A stretch of 64,000 bases of DNA from Fusibacter tunisiensis (GCF_016908355.1 NZ_JAFBDT010000001.1:186001-250000); one strand, 5' to 3'; positions 16,936 through 27,825 are shown, counted from the stretch's first letter. A program made the numbers and translations. The notes: generated from the sequence alone by a model not told the origin.

Positions 16936-18726
16936 TCAATTTTTAAATTTCCTATGACGCATTTTCATTGTTAAATCTTGTTTGAGTCGCATCTTGTCTT
17001 GAATGACTTTAAAAAGTTCTTGAGCGTTGGATGCGTCTTTCAATTTCAATTTAAGTGTTTCAATTTCATCATCTAAAGAAATGATGATAATATTATGCAT
17101 AATAAGTTCAATGTCAATTTCATCTGTATCACCTGAGTAGTCGTCTAAAACTTCAATCAACATTTTTGAAATATCCAAATCTGCGTTTTCAATTATATCT
17201 TGCTTTGAAAATGTTTCTTTTGTTTTAAAATAGTCAAAAATATAATCAAAAACTGGCTGCATCTCATGTGAAAAGTGAAAGCTTTGGATTAATTTTTTTT
17301 GCGTATCACTAACCGTTTGATGGTTGTGTATATAATAGGCAATTAACTGATTCTCAAGGTATTTTTTCTTTTCATGACTTACTTTAGGAATTTGAACAGA
17401 TTTGTTTTTATCGTTAAATCCGTATTTAATTTCCTTTTTATACTGTCCCTTAAAAACTTCTTGAGCAATCATTTCTGTATTTACACCCAACAACTCGCCA
17501 AGTCTCTCAATGTGAAGGTTTTTTTCGAAATTATTTTCAATCTCTGAAATGACAGAAACTGCTTTGGATAAAAATTCAATTTTAGAAGATTCATCGTTGA
17601 GATTATAACCTTGTTTTAAGTGATTGAGTTTAAACTCAGTGCCAGTTAAAGCTGTCTCTACTTTCTCTTTAAAAGCTTCAGAGCCATATTTTTTTAAAAA
17701 ATCATCTGGGTCTAGATTTTCACCTAAAACAACCACTTTTACTTTTTCTATAATACCATGCAAAATATCTAGACTGCGCAGTGCTGCTTTTTGACCTGCA
17801 AAATCTGAGTCATAGCAAAGGACAACTTCATCTGCATACCGTTTCATGAGCCTGGCATGATCAGATGTAAGTGCAGTGCCTAGCGTGGCAACAGCATTTT
17901 CAAAACCATTTGTATGAAGTGTGATAACGTCCATATACCCTTCTGCAATTATGAGTTGTTTTTTTTGATTGAGAACATTTTTGGCTAAATTTAAACCATA
18001 TAAAGTTCGACTTTTATTAAACACATCAGTTTCTGGCGAATTGAGATATTTTGGCAATGAATCGTCCATCACCCTACCACCAAATCCTACTATTTTTCCT
18101 TTTGGATTAATAATTGGAAACATAATGCGATTTCTAAAACGGTCATAATGGCTGGTTCCATCTTTGTTGGGCAAGCAAAGCCCAACAGCTTCTAGTTCTG
18201 ATATACTGTATTTATTTTTAAGTTTGTCCAATAAATTGCGCCAAGCATCATTTGAAAAACCTAGTCCAAATTTCTTTATGGTTTCATAAGATATGCCTCT
18301 ACGATTCAAATAATTTAGCGCCGATTCATTTTGTCTTAAATTCTTGTAGTAGTAAATTGCCGCGTCCTTTAATATATCATAATACTTGGTCAGTTGACCA
18401 GTGTTATTTCTGTCATTTTTACCGGAAAATCCACTGATATCCAAATTATATTTGTCGGCTAAGAATTCAACTGCATCAATATAGTCTAAATTTTCATAGG
18501 ACATGACAAAATTAATTGCATTTCCAGCTGCGCCACACCCAAAACAATGATAGAGTTGTTTTTCTTCAGATACAATAAATGAAGCTGTTTTTTCATTGTG
18601 AAATGGGCACAAAGCTTTATAATTTTTCCCAGCACGTTCCACTTGGATATAATTAGAAATCAAATCAACAATGTTCACATGTTCTAAAATAAATTCAAAT
18701 ACATTTCCCGAGTTACTTTTTTGCAT
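16936..18726 (-). CDS. dnaG: DNA primase
   Basis: A 596-residue primase that makes RNA primers at the replication fork. It has an N-terminal CHC2 zinc finger (CPFHNEKTASF...YHCFGCGAAGN), a TOPRIM catalytic core (IIAEGYMDVITLH, then VLCYDSDFAGQKAA) and a C-terminal DnaB-binding region of helices. Its length is normal. The start chosen is the ATG of MQKSNSGNVFEFI behind AAAGGCG; an ATG 15 codons upstream lacks a ribosome-binding site and is not conserved in type. It sits between dgt and rpoD, as in the classical macromolecular-synthesis operon. Confidence 0.96.
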   Translation of the reverse strand: MQKSNSGNVFEFILEHVNIVDLISNYIQVERAGKNYKALCPFHNEKTASFIVSEEKQLYHCFGCGAAGNAINFVMSYENLDYIDAVEFLADKYNLDISGFSGKNDRNNTGQLTKYYDILKDAAIYYYKNLRQNESALNYLNRRGISYETIKKFGLGFSNDAWRNLLDKLKNKYSISELEAVGLCLPNKDGTSHYDRFRNRIMFPIINPKGKIVGFGGRVMDDSLPKYLNSPETDVFNKSRTLYGLNLAKNVLNQKKQLIIAEGYMDVITLHTNGFENAVATLGTALTSDHARLMKRYADEVVLCYDSDFAGQKAALRSLDILHGIIEKVKVVVLGENLDPDDFLKKYGSEAFKEKVETALTGTEFKLNHLKQGYNLNDESSKIEFLSKAVSVISEIENNFEKNLHIERLGELLGVNTEMIAQEVFKGQYKKEIKYGFNDKNKSVQIPKVSHEKKKYLENQLIAYYIHNHQTVSDTQKKLIQSFHFSHEMQPVFDYIFDYFKTKETFSKQDIIENADLDISKMLIEVLDDYSGDTDEIDIELIMHNIIIISLDDEIETLKLKLKDASNAQELFKVIQDKMRLKQDLTMKMRHRKFKN

Positions 18727-18803
18727 GAATGCGCCTTTCTGATAGACTCTCAATAAATTATTATTCGACAAACAGCGCTAAAATCCTTTTTAAATTAGAA
18801 TAT

Positions 18804-19817
18804 TTAGTAATGCCAAAATTTAGGAATAAATAGGTCTTTGAATAGATTAACGGCATATCGATCAGACATACTGGCCACATAATCTTTTACAGATTCATTT
18901 TCTTCCCCTGACACATAATCATTGTACCGTTCCTTTGGCATTTGATCCGGATGTTCTAAAAAATAATAGTAGAGTGTTTTGACAATATGAGCAGCACGAA
19001 TTTCCTCGCGTTTGGCGTCAGGATTGTAATAAACATTGTCAAACATAAAGGTCCGGAGTTCTATAAATGCTGCTTCTTTTGCCTGACTTAACGAAATTTT
19101 TTCGCTTAAAATACTGTTCTCAATTAAATCTAAAATCAATGTGTTTATGCGTTTGCTATGGGATTCCCCTAGTTCGTTTACAATATGACTTGGGATTTGA
19201 ATTGATTTTAAAACGCCCGCTCGAATTGCATCATCAATATCATGATTTAAATAAGCAATACGGTCACAAAAACTCACCACTTGACCTTCCAAAGTTTTGG
19301 GAAGAACACTTCCACTGTGATGTAAAATGCCATCGCGTACTTCTTCAGTCAAATTGAGGCCACAAGGTTTGCTTTCTCTTTTTTCAAGGAAATCAACAAC
19401 CCTTAAACTTTGATCATTGTGATCGAAGCCTCCTGGATGAATTTGATTCAGTTGGTCTTCTCCACAATGTCCAAATGGTGTGTGCCCTAAATCGTGTCCC
19501 AGCGCAATAGCTTCGGTAAGGTCCTCGTTTAACCTTAAAGCTCTCGAAATTGTTCTTGCAATTTGAGAGACTTCTAAAGTGTGGGTTAATCGCGTCCTGT
19601 AATGATCTCCTTCTGGCGATAAAAAAACTTGAGTCTTGTGTTTAAGTCTGCGAAAAGATTTAGAGTGTAAAATCCGGTCACGGTCTCTTTGATACTCAGT
19701 TCGAACTGGACATTTGGGTTCCTCTGCTTGACGTCCTTTCGTGTCTGCAGATTTTTGTGCATATTGGGAAAGATGCGCTTTTTCAAATGCTTCTTGTTGC
19801 AACCTATAATTTAGCAT
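18804..19817 (-). CDS. dgt: dGTP triphosphohydrolase-like HD protein
   Basis: A 337-residue HD-domain protein of the dGTPase-like family that precedes dnaG in many Firmicutes. The metal-binding motif is RLTHTLEVSQIA...ALGHDLGHTPFGHCGED, and the start includes YQRDRDRILHSKSFRRLKHKTQVF as in the family. It is expected to cleave dNTPs to nucleosides and triphosphate and so influence nucleotide pools. The ATG lies four bases behind AGAGGTGG. It is probably the first gene of the dnaG-rpoD cluster; the gap to dnaG is about 77 bases. Confidence 0.88.
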   Translation of the reverse strand: MLNYRLQQEAFEKAHLSQYAQKSADTKGRQAEEPKCPVRTEYQRDRDRILHSKSFRRLKHKTQVFLSPEGDHYRTRLTHTLEVSQIARTISRALRLNEDLTEAIALGHDLGHTPFGHCGEDQLNQIHPGGFDHNDQSLRVVDFLEKRESKPCGLNLTEEVRDGILHHSGSVLPKTLEGQVVSFCDRIAYLNHDIDDAIRAGVLKSIQIPSHIVNELGESHSKRINTLILDLIENSILSEKISLSQAKEAAFIELRTFMFDNVYYNPDAKREEIRAAHIVKTLYYYFLEHPDQMPKERYNDYVSGEENESVKDYVASMSDRYAVNLFKDLFIPKFWHY

Positions 19818-19893
19818 AGAACCACCTCTTTCTCATGTATTATACATTTATAACACAATTCCTCTTTTTTTTTCATGATATTTTATTAATTTT

Positions 19894-19937
19894 TAGTGAA
19901 AAATCGACACCCCTTTATGGCGCAGAGGTGTCGATTT
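19894..19937 (-). terminator. Terminator after ppdK
   Basis: AAATCGACACC/GGTGTCGATTT forms an 11-bp stem with a 15-base loop, followed on the minus strand by a T-rich stretch. It directly follows the ppdK stop codon. Confidence 0.88.
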
Positions 19938-19942
19938 GATGA

Positions 19943-22567
19943 CTATTTACGATTGTTAATTGCGGCTTGTGCTGCTGCTAATCTAGCAATTGGAACCCTG
20001 TATGGAGAACATGAAACATAGTTTAAGCCTTCACGGTGACAGAAATCTATAGATTTTGGTTCGCCACCATGCTCGCCACAAATTCCGATTTTAAGATTTG
20101 GATTTGTTTGTCTTCCCAATTTCACCCCTAGATCGACTAGCTTGCCTACACCATTTTGATCTATGGATTCAAATGGATCTTTTTCAAATATGCCTTTTTT
20201 CATATACTCACCCATGAATTTGCCGGCATCATCTCTAGAAAAACCAAGTGTCATTTGAGTTAAATCATTGGTTCCAAATGAGAAGAATTCAGCTTCTTCA
20301 GCAATTTGATCCGCTATAAGAGCTGCTCTTGGGATTTCAATCATGGTGCCAATTTTATAATCGAACGTTTGATTTTCTGCCGCCATGACTTCCTGTACAG
20401 TTTTTTGAGTTAAGGTTTTCAAAATTGTAAACTCTGGCATATGTCCAACAAGTGGAATCATAATTTCAGGAAGTACTTCAATTTTTTCAGTTTTGATACA
20501 GTGAATTGCAGCTTCTGAAATTGCTTTGACTTGCATCTCATAAATTTCAGGATACGTTATTGCCAGACGACACCCTCTATGCCCAAGCATTGGGTTAATT
20601 TCCAATAGGTTTTCTATTTTATGCTTAACAATTTCATAAGGCATTTCAAGATCTTTGGCAAGTTTTTTCATCTCATCTTCTTTATGAGGTACGAATTCGT
20701 GTAATGGTGGATCGAGCAATCGAACCGTAACCGGTTTTCCAGCCATTGCTTTAAAGATGCCAATAAAATCTTCTTTTTGGTATGGAAGCAAATAATTTAA
20801 AGCTTCTATACGTTCTTCAAGCGTTGTACTTAGAATCATTTTACGGACTTTAAGAATACGTTCATCACTGAAAAACATATGTTCAGTCCGACACAAGCCA
20901 ATTCCCTCAGCCCCAAATTTCACAGCCGTTTCTGCATCTCTTGGTGTATCCGCATTTGTTCGAACACCTAGTGTGCGCACTTCATCAGCCCATTCAAGAA
21001 GGGTTGCAAATTCGCCTGTTAATCCAACTTCTACGGTTTCAAGTTTACCAGCATAAACAGTTCCAGATATGCCATCCAACGAAATATAATCCCCTTCATT
21101 ATATCTAACATCATTAATTATAAAAAATTTGTTTTCTTCATCTACAAATATTTCACTACATCCAGCAACACAGCATTTTCCCATACCTCTTGCAACAACA
21201 GCGGCATGAGATGTCATACCACCTCTCGCTGTTAAAATACCGTTAGCCGTTACCATGCCTTCAATATCTTCAGGAGACGTTTCTGTTCTTACTAAGATAC
21301 ATGCCTCGCCGCTTTCTTTCATTTTAACAACGTCTTCTGAATGGAAATAAACGCGACCAGATGCAGCACCGGGAGAAGCAGGAAGGCCTTTTGTCAGTGG
21401 TTTTGCTTCAAGCAAAGCCTTTTCACTGAACATAGGGTGAAGCAGTTGATCCAGTTGAGATGGAAGAACTCTTAAAAGAGCTTCTTCTTTTGAAATGACC
21501 CCTTCTTCAACCAATTCTACAGCAACTCTTACAGCTGCAAATGCAGTTCTTTTGCCTGTTCGTGTTTGTAACAGATAAAGTTTGCCACGTTCAACTGTAA
21601 ATTCTATATCTTGCATATCTTTATAGTGGCTTTCAAGTTTGGTGCAGACATCTTGGAACTGTTGATACACATCAGGCATGACAGATTTAAGTTCTGCTAT
21701 ATGTTGGGGTGTCCGAATCCCTGCAACAACATCTTCACCTTGAGCATTAATCAGAAATTCACCAAAAAGAAGATTTTCACCTGTAGATGGATTCCGTGTA
21801 AAGGCAACACCTGTTCCAGAAGTGTCTCCCATATTGCCAAACACCATGGATTGGATATTAACCCCAGTACCAAGGTCGTGTGGAATTTCATTGAGCCGTC
21901 TATATATTCTGGCACGATCATTGTTCCATGAGCCAAAAACAGCTTCTATTGCCATCATCAATTGTTCTTTCGGTTCTGTAGGAAAAGAAAAACCTTTTTC
22001 AGTTTTTACAATACTTTTATAGCCTTCTATAATTTCAGATAAGTCCGTTTCAGTTAATTCAGTATCATTCTTAAACCCGCGTTTGTTCTTTTGACCTTCG
22101 AGCACACGATCAAACTTGTATTTAGGAATTTCGAGAACGACATCCCCAAACATTTGAATAAATCTTCGATAACTGTCTAAAGCAAATCTTCGGTTGCCAG
22201 TAAGATTTGCCAAGCCTTCTACAGAAGCATCGTTTAACCCAAGATTAAGGACAGTGTCCATCATACCAGGCATAGAAATATAGGCACCAGATCTTACAGA
22301 TACCAACAACGGGTCATTTGAATCTCCCAAATTTTTACCCGTTTTTTTCTCTAATTCTAACAGGTGATGGTTAATTTCGTTGACAATTTCAGGCGCAATT
22401 TTTTCGCCATCTGCATAGTATTGGTTACATGCTTCAGTCGTAATTGTAAACCCATCTGGTACCGGAAGGCCAATTTTCTTCATTTCAGCTAAATTGGCAC
22501 CTTTTCCGCCAAGCAGTGCTTTCATTTCTTTGTTCCCCTCTTCAAAAGCATAAACAAATTTCTTCAT
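19943..22567 (-). CDS. ppdK: Pyruvate, phosphate dikinase
   Basis: An 874-residue enzyme interconverting pyruvate, ATP and phosphate with PEP, AMP and pyrophosphate. The N-terminal nucleotide-binding domain begins FEEGNKEMKALLGGKGANLAEM. The swivelling phosphohistidine domain has GGMTSHAAVVARGMGKCCVAG, and the C-terminal PEP/pyruvate barrel ends with ICGEHGGEPKSIDF. Full length and all motifs are intact. It lies downstream of the gene for its regulatory kinase/phosphatase, separated by a terminator hairpin, so the two may be expressed at different levels. It fits PPi-saving glycolysis or gluconeogenesis in an anaerobe. Confidence 0.97.
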   Translation of the reverse strand: MKKFVYAFEEGNKEMKALLGGKGANLAEMKKIGLPVPDGFTITTEACNQYYADGEKIAPEIVNEINHHLLELEKKTGKNLGDSNDPLLVSVRSGAYISMPGMMDTVLNLGLNDASVEGLANLTGNRRFALDSYRRFIQMFGDVVLEIPKYKFDRVLEGQKNKRGFKNDTELTETDLSEIIEGYKSIVKTEKGFSFPTEPKEQLMMAIEAVFGSWNNDRARIYRRLNEIPHDLGTGVNIQSMVFGNMGDTSGTGVAFTRNPSTGENLLFGEFLINAQGEDVVAGIRTPQHIAELKSVMPDVYQQFQDVCTKLESHYKDMQDIEFTVERGKLYLLQTRTGKRTAFAAVRVAVELVEEGVISKEEALLRVLPSQLDQLLHPMFSEKALLEAKPLTKGLPASPGAASGRVYFHSEDVVKMKESGEACILVRTETSPEDIEGMVTANGILTARGGMTSHAAVVARGMGKCCVAGCSEIFVDEENKFFIINDVRYNEGDYISLDGISGTVYAGKLETVEVGLTGEFATLLEWADEVRTLGVRTNADTPRDAETAVKFGAEGIGLCRTEHMFFSDERILKVRKMILSTTLEERIEALNYLLPYQKEDFIGIFKAMAGKPVTVRLLDPPLHEFVPHKEDEMKKLAKDLEMPYEIVKHKIENLLEINPMLGHRGCRLAITYPEIYEMQVKAISEAAIHCIKTEKIEVLPEIMIPLVGHMPEFTILKTLTQKTVQEVMAAENQTFDYKIGTMIEIPRAALIADQIAEEAEFFSFGTNDLTQMTLGFSRDDAGKFMGEYMKKGIFEKDPFESIDQNGVGKLVDLGVKLGRQTNPNLKIGICGEHGGEPKSIDFCHREGLNYVSCSPYRVPIARLAAAQAAINNRK

Positions 22568-22601
22568 CTCTTTAAACCTTCCTCTTTCTATATTTTTTTA
22601 T

Positions 22602-22636
22602 AAAAAACCCATAGTAAACTAGAGTAAACTATGGGT
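22602..22636 (-). terminator. Terminator between the PPDK regulator gene and ppdK
   Basis: ACCCATAGT/ACTATGGGT forms a 9-bp stem with a 12-base loop, followed on the minus strand by TTTTTT. Its position inside the gene pair suggests partial termination or an unseen ppdK promoter. Confidence 0.82.
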
Positions 22637-22652
22637 CATTAACTAAGGATGT

Positions 22653-23474
22653 CTATTTGAGTTTTATGTTGAGACCGGTAATTTCAAGTATAATGCTGGC
22701 AGTTTCTTCTATTGCTTTGTTGGCAACGTTTATAACTGGGCAACCGAGTTGACGGTAAACGCGGTCAGCGTAGTCCAATTCCTCAAGAATACGATCGAAA
22801 TTGGCATATTCCACGTTTGAAGATAGGCCCAATGCTTTTAAGCGTTCAATACGAACCTCATTTAACTTCTCAGGTGAATTTGTGAGCCCAATTAATTTGT
22901 GTCTTGGAACTTCATGAATTTCTTTTGCAACTGGGATTTCAGGTACAAGCGGCACGTTGGCTACTTTTACATTTTTATGTGACAGGTACATACTAAGGGG
23001 CGTTTTTGAAGTTCTTGAAATGCCCAGTAATACCACATCGGCATATTTTAACCCCCTCAAATCTTTTCCATCATCGTACTTAACTGCAAACTCAATTGCC
23101 GCTACGCGTTCAAAATAATCATCATCCATCTTATACATGGAGCCTGGTTTTCGAGCTGCAGGTTCTCCAAAAAATTTTTCAAACTGGATTAAGATTGGGG
23201 ACATCAAATCATGACAAATCACATTGTGTTCATTGCACATGTGCTCAATGGCAAAAGTCAGCTCATCAATAACAGTTGTATACATAATTATAGATTGGTG
23301 GTTAGACGCTTCTGCTACAATTTCATTTACAGCATCCACATCCCGGATGTAATTGTATTTTTTTAAGATATAATCTTTGTTCGCAAATTGATTCATAGCC
23401 GCTTTTGTGACTTGTGAAGCAGTTTCCCCCAAAGAATCGGATACGATATATACATAATACCGATTGTCTTCCAT
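22653..23474 (-). CDS. PPDK regulatory protein (Ser/Thr kinase and Pi-dependent phosphatase, DUF299)
   Basis: A 273-residue member of the DUF299 family. These proteins inactivate PPDK by ADP-dependent phosphorylation of an active-site threonine and reactivate it with phosphate. Visible motifs are YIVSDSLGETA at the start, GSMYKMDDDYF and the P-loop-like GISRTSKTPLSMYLS. The neighbour ppdK is the obvious substrate. The closest named relative by family is Bacillus YqfL (there thought to act on PEP-utilising enzymes). Confidence 0.92.
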   Translation of the reverse strand: MEDNRYYVYIVSDSLGETASQVTKAAMNQFANKDYILKKYNYIRDVDAVNEIVAEASNHQSIIMYTTVIDELTFAIEHMCNEHNVICHDLMSPILIQFEKFFGEPAARKPGSMYKMDDDYFERVAAIEFAVKYDDGKDLRGLKYADVVLLGISRTSKTPLSMYLSHKNVKVANVPLVPEIPVAKEIHEVPRHKLIGLTNSPEKLNEVRIERLKALGLSSNVEYANFDRILEELDYADRVYRQLGCPVINVANKAIEETASIILEITGLNIKLK

Positions 23475-23514
23475 AAATGCCTCCTTTAAGCCCTTCTTTA
23501 TTTATATCCAAATT

Positions 23515-24903
23515 CTAAAATTTCAATCGCTCTCGAATATAATTTTCAAGGTTTTCGATTTTAATCCGCTCTTGTTCCATAGAATCTCTATGTCTAATGG
23601 TAACACTCGCATCTAATTCAGAATCAAAATCGTAAGTAATACAAAATGGTGTTCCAATTTCATCATGTCTTCTATACCGTTTACCAATACTACCCGAGTC
23701 ATCAAAATCAACGCTAAAATGTTCAGAAAGATCAGCAAAAATTTTCTCTGCACCTTCATTTAATTTTTTTGACAGTGGGAAAATCGCAGCTTTAAATGGC
23801 GCAAGAGTTGGGTGAAACCTTAACACATTACGTGTCGTGCCATCGTCAAGTGTCTCTTCATCATAAGCATCAACGAGAAAAGCAAGCGTTACGCGATCTG
23901 CACCTAAAGATGGCTCAATGCAATATGGAACATATTTTTCATTTGTAATTGGGTCTTGATACGATAAATCTACTTTTGAGTGTGTCATATGCGCTTTAAG
24001 GTCGAAATCAGTTCGATCAGCTATCCCCCATAACTCGCCCCAACCAAATGGGAATAAATATTCAATATCTGTTGTGGCGTTTGAATAATGAGAAAGTTCT
24101 TCAGCATCATGATCTCTAAATTTCACGTGTTCAGAATTAAGTCCAAGGTTTAAAAGCCAATTCATACAATAATCTTTCCAATAGTTAAACCATTCAAGGT
24201 CTTCACCTGGCTTGCAGAAAAATTCAAGTTCCATTTGTTCAAACTCGCGGGTTCTAAACGTAAAATTACCTGGCGTAATTTCATTTCTAAAAGATTTGCC
24301 AATTTGGCCTATTCCAAAAGGCACTTTTTTTCGAGTTGCCCTTTGAATCGCCTTGAAATTCACAAAGATGCCTTGGGCTGTTTCTGGACGTAAAAAGATT
24401 TCAGTTGACGAATCTTCAACAACACCTTGAAATGTTTTGAACATTAAATTAAATTTACGAATTTTAGTAAAATCATGTGCGCCACATTTTTCGCATTTAA
24501 TGCCTTCTTCTTCAATATAAGTTTCCATCTTTTCATCAGACCACGAATCGATAGCTTGGATTTCTTTTCCATTTGAATTTGCATAGGCCTCGATTAACTG
24601 ATCTGCCCTATAACGTGTTTTACAAGATTTACAATCCATTAATGGATCGTTAAAGCCACCAACATGACCAGACGCCACCCATACTTCTGGATTCATAAGA
24701 ATTGCACTGTCTACACCGACATTGTACGGGCTTCCCTGAACAAATTTTTTCCACCAAGCCTGTTTAACGTTGTTTTTTAGCTCAACACCAAGTGGGCCAT
24801 AATCCCATGTATTGGCGAGCCCGCCATATATATCTGATCCAGGAAATATAAATCCTCTTGACTTGGCTAATGCCACAACTTTTTCCATAGTAACTTTTCG
24901 CAT
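23515..24903 (-). CDS. glyS: Glycyl-tRNA synthetase (single-chain type)
   Basis: A 462-residue class II synthetase of the homodimeric (archaeal/eukaryotic-like) type. Motif 2 lies in [22 protein letters not shown] and motif 3 in [14 protein letters not shown]. Two CxxC pairs (CKSC near residue 95 and CEKC near 140) look like a zinc site in the insertion domain. The C-terminal anticodon-binding domain begins near residue 365. It charges tRNA-Gly. The 5' leader is a T-box, so expression should rise when uncharged tRNA-Gly accumulates. Confidence 0.96.
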   Translation of the reverse strand: MRKVTMEKVVALAKSRGFIFPGSDIYGGLANTWDYGPLGVELKNNVKQAWWKKFVQGSPYNVGVDSAILMNPEVWVASGHVGGFNDPLMDCKSCKTRYRADQLIEAYANSNGKEIQAIDSWSDEKMETYIEEEGIKCEKCGAHDFTKIRKFNLMFKTFQGVVEDSSTEIFLRPETAQGIFVNFKAIQRATRKKVPFGIGQIGKSFRNEITPGNFTFRTREFEQMELEFFCKPGEDLEWFNYWKDYCMNWLLNLGLNSEHVKFRDHDAEELSHYSNATTDIEYLFPFGWGELWGIADRTDFDLKAHMTHSKVDLSYQDPITNEKYVPYCIEPSLGADRVTLAFLVDAYDEETLDDGTTRNVLRFHPTLAPFKAAIFPLSKKLNEGAEKIFADLSEHFSVDFDDSGSIGKRYRRHDEIGTPFCITYDFDSELDASVTIRHRDSMEQERIKIENLENYIRERLKF

Positions 24904-24928
24904 TTGTTGCCTCCCATAAAAATTTCAA

Positions 24929-25100
24929 ATAAAAAAATCTTCCATCCCAAAAACAATGTAAGGGACGAAAGATTATTCCGCGGTTCCACCCTAGTTGGTC
25001 AAAGACCCACTTAAATGTGCATAGCTCCGAAGCGCCTTTCCAAAAATGACAATATCGATTTACACCACCCACCGACTCTCTATAAAATTCATTTTATGTA
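24929..25100 (-). promoter_or_regulatory. T-box leader controlling glyS
   Basis: The minus strand holds the T-box core AGGGTGGAACCGCGGAA (24976-24992). It is followed by a terminator hairpin whose arms are AATCTT..GTCCC-type and GGGAT..AAGATT (24934-24973), with a T-run after it. Upstream is a compact stem I beginning GAGAGTCGG near 25080. Uncharged tRNA pairs its CCA end with the T-box bulge and prevents termination. A GGC triplet at 25034-25036 could be the glycine specifier, but the fold was not computed. Short stem I leaders are typical for glycine. Confidence 0.92.
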
Positions 25101-25150
25101 CTTTTCTTCATCATAGCAGCAATATTTTAATTGATTTTAGCATAAACAAA

Positions 25151-25645
25151 TTAGTCTGTAAAGTGGCTTTCAGTGCTTTCTTTGTTTAAGTCTTCTTTTT
25201 TTTCTTCACGCATGATATAGGCCATAAACTCATCAAATTTTTCTTGCGTAAGCTCATTAAAATTAATCGTTCCACCATCTTTTTTTACAATTCTAATTTC
25301 ACAGCCCGTTGCAATTGCTGCAATAATGGCAACAACAGTTGGTTTTGCAAAAATTACAGCACTCACCGCACCAGCAACAACTGGGATATCTACAACAGTT
25401 CGACCATTTTTCAAAATAAGAATTTGATGCACAAGACCTTCATTCACTAAAGATTTTAGGCGTTCTACTATTTCTTGACCATTTAATTTCTTATTAATTT
25501 TATCTTGAAAGCCAGCATTCTCTTCAATATAAACAATGGCTCTTAGCATGTCGCCTTCATTTAGTTCAAGTGCTTCTTTTGCAACTTTATAGCTTGCGCC
25601 TGTACGTTCAATGACTTCATCCACCATTTCAAGTGTAATTTTCAT
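25151..25645 (-). CDS. DUF4342/UBA-like domain protein
   Basis: A 164-residue protein. The N-terminal 45 residues (MVDEVIERTGASYKVAKEALELNEGDMLRAIVYIEE) look like a UBA/TS-N type helical bundle. The middle (about 70-125) matches DUF4342: a strand pair KNGRTVVDIPV, then a hydrophobic stretch VAGAVSAVIFAKPTVVAIIAAIATGCEIRI that could be membrane-inserted. The C-terminus is charged. The function is unknown. It lies upstream of the glyS T-box on the same strand, with a gap of about 50 bases before the leader; its own regulation cannot be seen. Confidence 0.75.
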   Translation of the reverse strand: MKITLEMVDEVIERTGASYKVAKEALELNEGDMLRAIVYIEENAGFQDKINKKLNGQEIVERLKSLVNEGLVHQILILKNGRTVVDIPVVAGAVSAVIFAKPTVVAIIAAIATGCEIRIVKKDGGTINFNELTQEKFDEFMAYIMREEKKEDLNKESTESHFTD

Positions 25646-25703
25646 GCGAAACCTCCTTGAATTCTTATATTTTAAATTATAGCACTATATGGATTAAAAC
25701 ACA

Positions 25704-25734
25704 AAAAAAGGCCGCTAATTTGCGACCTTTTTTT
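25704..25734 (-). terminator. Terminator after the chemoreceptor gene
   Basis: AAAAGGTCGC/GCGGCCTTTT (minus strand, one wobble) with a 6-base loop, followed by TTTTTTTG. Confidence 0.87.
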
Positions 25735-25739
25735 AAACA

Positions 25740-27725
25740 TTAAATTTTAAATTTCTTAATATTGTTTTCCAATCCTAGTGCAAGGTCTTTTAATTGATCT
25801 GCAGAGGAAGCAACTTCTTCAACAATAGCTGTTTGTTCCTGCATGGAAGCACTTACCTCTTCAGATGCTGCGGCAGCTTCTTCGGATATGCTTGCAATAC
25901 TGGAAATACTATCGAGTATTTGTATTTTACTATCATCCAAAACTTCAATATCATTTGAAATGGTATCAATAATACCTTGGATGCTATTAATCACGTTAAA
26001 GATTTCAGTAAAGGCATCTTCAACTTTTACAACAGCTTCATTTTGTTCACTTGATCTGGATTTAACCTCTTGCATAATATTAACTGTATTTTGACTTCCA
26101 GATTGAATGTTAACAACAATGTTTTTAATTTCATCAGCAGCTTTACTGGATTCTTCAGCTAACTTTCGAATTTCATCCGCAACGACAGCAAAACCTCTGC
26201 CATGTTCACCAGCTCTTGCAGCCTCAATTGAAGCATTTAACGCGAGAAGGTTGGTTTGTTCAGCAATTGTACTGATTGCACCAACAATACTACCAATATC
26301 TTGAGATTGTTTTTCAAGTTCAAGGATAGCGGTTTCAGTTTTTAAAGTTGCTTCGTTATTTTCTTCATTTTTAGCTCTTAAAACCTCTACAGATTTAACA
26401 CTTTCGGCGTTGACATCACCAGCCGTTTTAGTCATGTGAATCATTTCTAAAATGTTATCCGTAAGCTTCTTGATGTTGTCTCCCATTTCATAAGCAATTC
26501 TACTACTTACTTCACTATCTTGAGCTTGTTTTGTTGCACCTTGAGCCACTTCTTCAACAGCATAAGCCACTTCTTTTGAAGCACTTCTAGAACGGTCTGA
26601 AAGGTCGACAAGGGATGTTGCAGAACCCAGTACATCATCCGTTGCATGGTTAACGTTTTTAAGAAGTGCTGAAACGCTGTCAATCATAACATTTAAGTCA
26701 GCACCTAGTTTTCCAATTTCATCATGTGTTTTAATTTTAATGCGTTTCGTAAAGTCACCTTTACTGACAACACTAACTGTGTCAGACATGTTGCGTACAT
26801 TCTTAATGATACGATTCGAGAATATAATTGCGCCAATAATGGCAAGAATCAATAAAACAGATGCAATGGCAACAATTGTCCAAAGCAATTTATTTGTGTC
26901 TTCTTGAATTTCACGCTCATCAACAACCGCTATTATTTTCCACCCCAATCGTTCCATAGAGGTCATAATTGCAATTCGATCAATCCCATCAATTGTATAC
27001 GCGTATCTACCTTCTGTATTACTTTCAACAAATGTTCTTAGTCCATCGACAGATATCGGTTGTCCAATTATAGAAACATCTGGATGCGTAAATGGCACGC
27101 TATCTGGTCCTACTAAGAAAATATACCCATACTTACCGATTTGAACATCGTTAGCCATTTTAGCAATTTCAGTAATATCTAGATCTAGAGCCAAAACACC
27201 CTCAATGTTGCCACTAATCCCCGTAACAGGTGCACCAGCAGATACAACAACAATAGAAGCGTCCGATGCATCATTGTAAGGGGCAGTCCAAATAAGTTCG
27301 TTTTTAGCGACTGCGTCTGTATACCAAGGTCTGGTTGTTGGATCGTAATCAGCAGGCAATTCCGTTTCAGGATAAATTAAAAATGTTCGATCTGAGTAGC
27401 CAACATAGACATTTTTAACCTCTTGATATTCATCAATAAAGGATTCAAAAGCCTTGTAAACCCAGGATCTGTTTTGTGTTACGGTCCGAGCAGTTTTTAC
27501 ATTGGCATCATTTGACAAGAGACTTGTTGCCCGACTATAAATATTCATGTAATTTTGAATATTTTGTTTTATCAGTTCAGATTGCTCTGAACTTGAGCTT
27601 GTGAGCATGTCTTCATATGATGCAGTTGTCGTATTATAAACCATAATACTTAATGTCACAATAGGGATGGTAATTACCAGAATAAAAGCAATAATCAATT
27701 TCAATTTTAAGCTCATTTTTTTCAT
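25740..27725 (-). CDS. Methyl-accepting chemotaxis protein with Cache sensor
   Basis: A 661-residue transmembrane chemoreceptor. TM1 is at about residues 8-30, followed by an extracellular double-Cache-type ligand domain (about 35-275; [22 protein letters not shown] and GVLALDLDI are typical). TM2 is at about 280-302, then HAMP, and a long cytoplasmic signalling coiled coil with the conserved tip [41 protein letters not shown]. There is no C-terminal CheR-docking pentapeptide. The ligand is unknown; amino acids are common for dCache. No che or flagellar genes are adjacent. Confidence 0.94.
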   Translation of the reverse strand: MKKMSLKLKLIIAFILVITIPIVTLSIMVYNTTTASYEDMLTSSSSEQSELIKQNIQNYMNIYSRATSLLSNDANVKTARTVTQNRSWVYKAFESFIDEYQEVKNVYVGYSDRTFLIYPETELPADYDPTTRPWYTDAVAKNELIWTAPYNDASDASIVVVSAGAPVTGISGNIEGVLALDLDITEIAKMANDVQIGKYGYIFLVGPDSVPFTHPDVSIIGQPISVDGLRTFVESNTEGRYAYTIDGIDRIAIMTSMERLGWKIIAVVDEREIQEDTNKLLWTIVAIASVLLILAIIGAIIFSNRIIKNVRNMSDTVSVVSKGDFTKRIKIKTHDEIGKLGADLNVMIDSVSALLKNVNHATDDVLGSATSLVDLSDRSRSASKEVAYAVEEVAQGATKQAQDSEVSSRIAYEMGDNIKKLTDNILEMIHMTKTAGDVNAESVKSVEVLRAKNEENNEATLKTETAILELEKQSQDIGSIVGAISTIAEQTNLLALNASIEAARAGEHGRGFAVVADEIRKLAEESSKAADEIKNIVVNIQSGSQNTVNIMQEVKSRSSEQNEAVVKVEDAFTEIFNVINSIQGIIDTISNDIEVLDDSKIQILDSISSIASISEEAAAASEEVSASMQEQTAIVEEVASSADQLKDLALGLENNIKKFKI

Positions 27726-27795
27726 AATGTGTTCGCCCCTTTCTAGATGGGATAAGGAATTAATAAATATTTACCCACAACAAAAGTTATCATAA

Positions 27796-27825
27796 CAAAA
27801 AAACATCTGATGTGAATATCAGATG
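27796..27825 (-). terminator. Terminator after recO
   Basis: CATCTGAT/ATCAGATG stem with a 6-base loop, followed on the minus strand by TTTTTTTG, directly after the recO stop codon. Confidence 0.88.
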
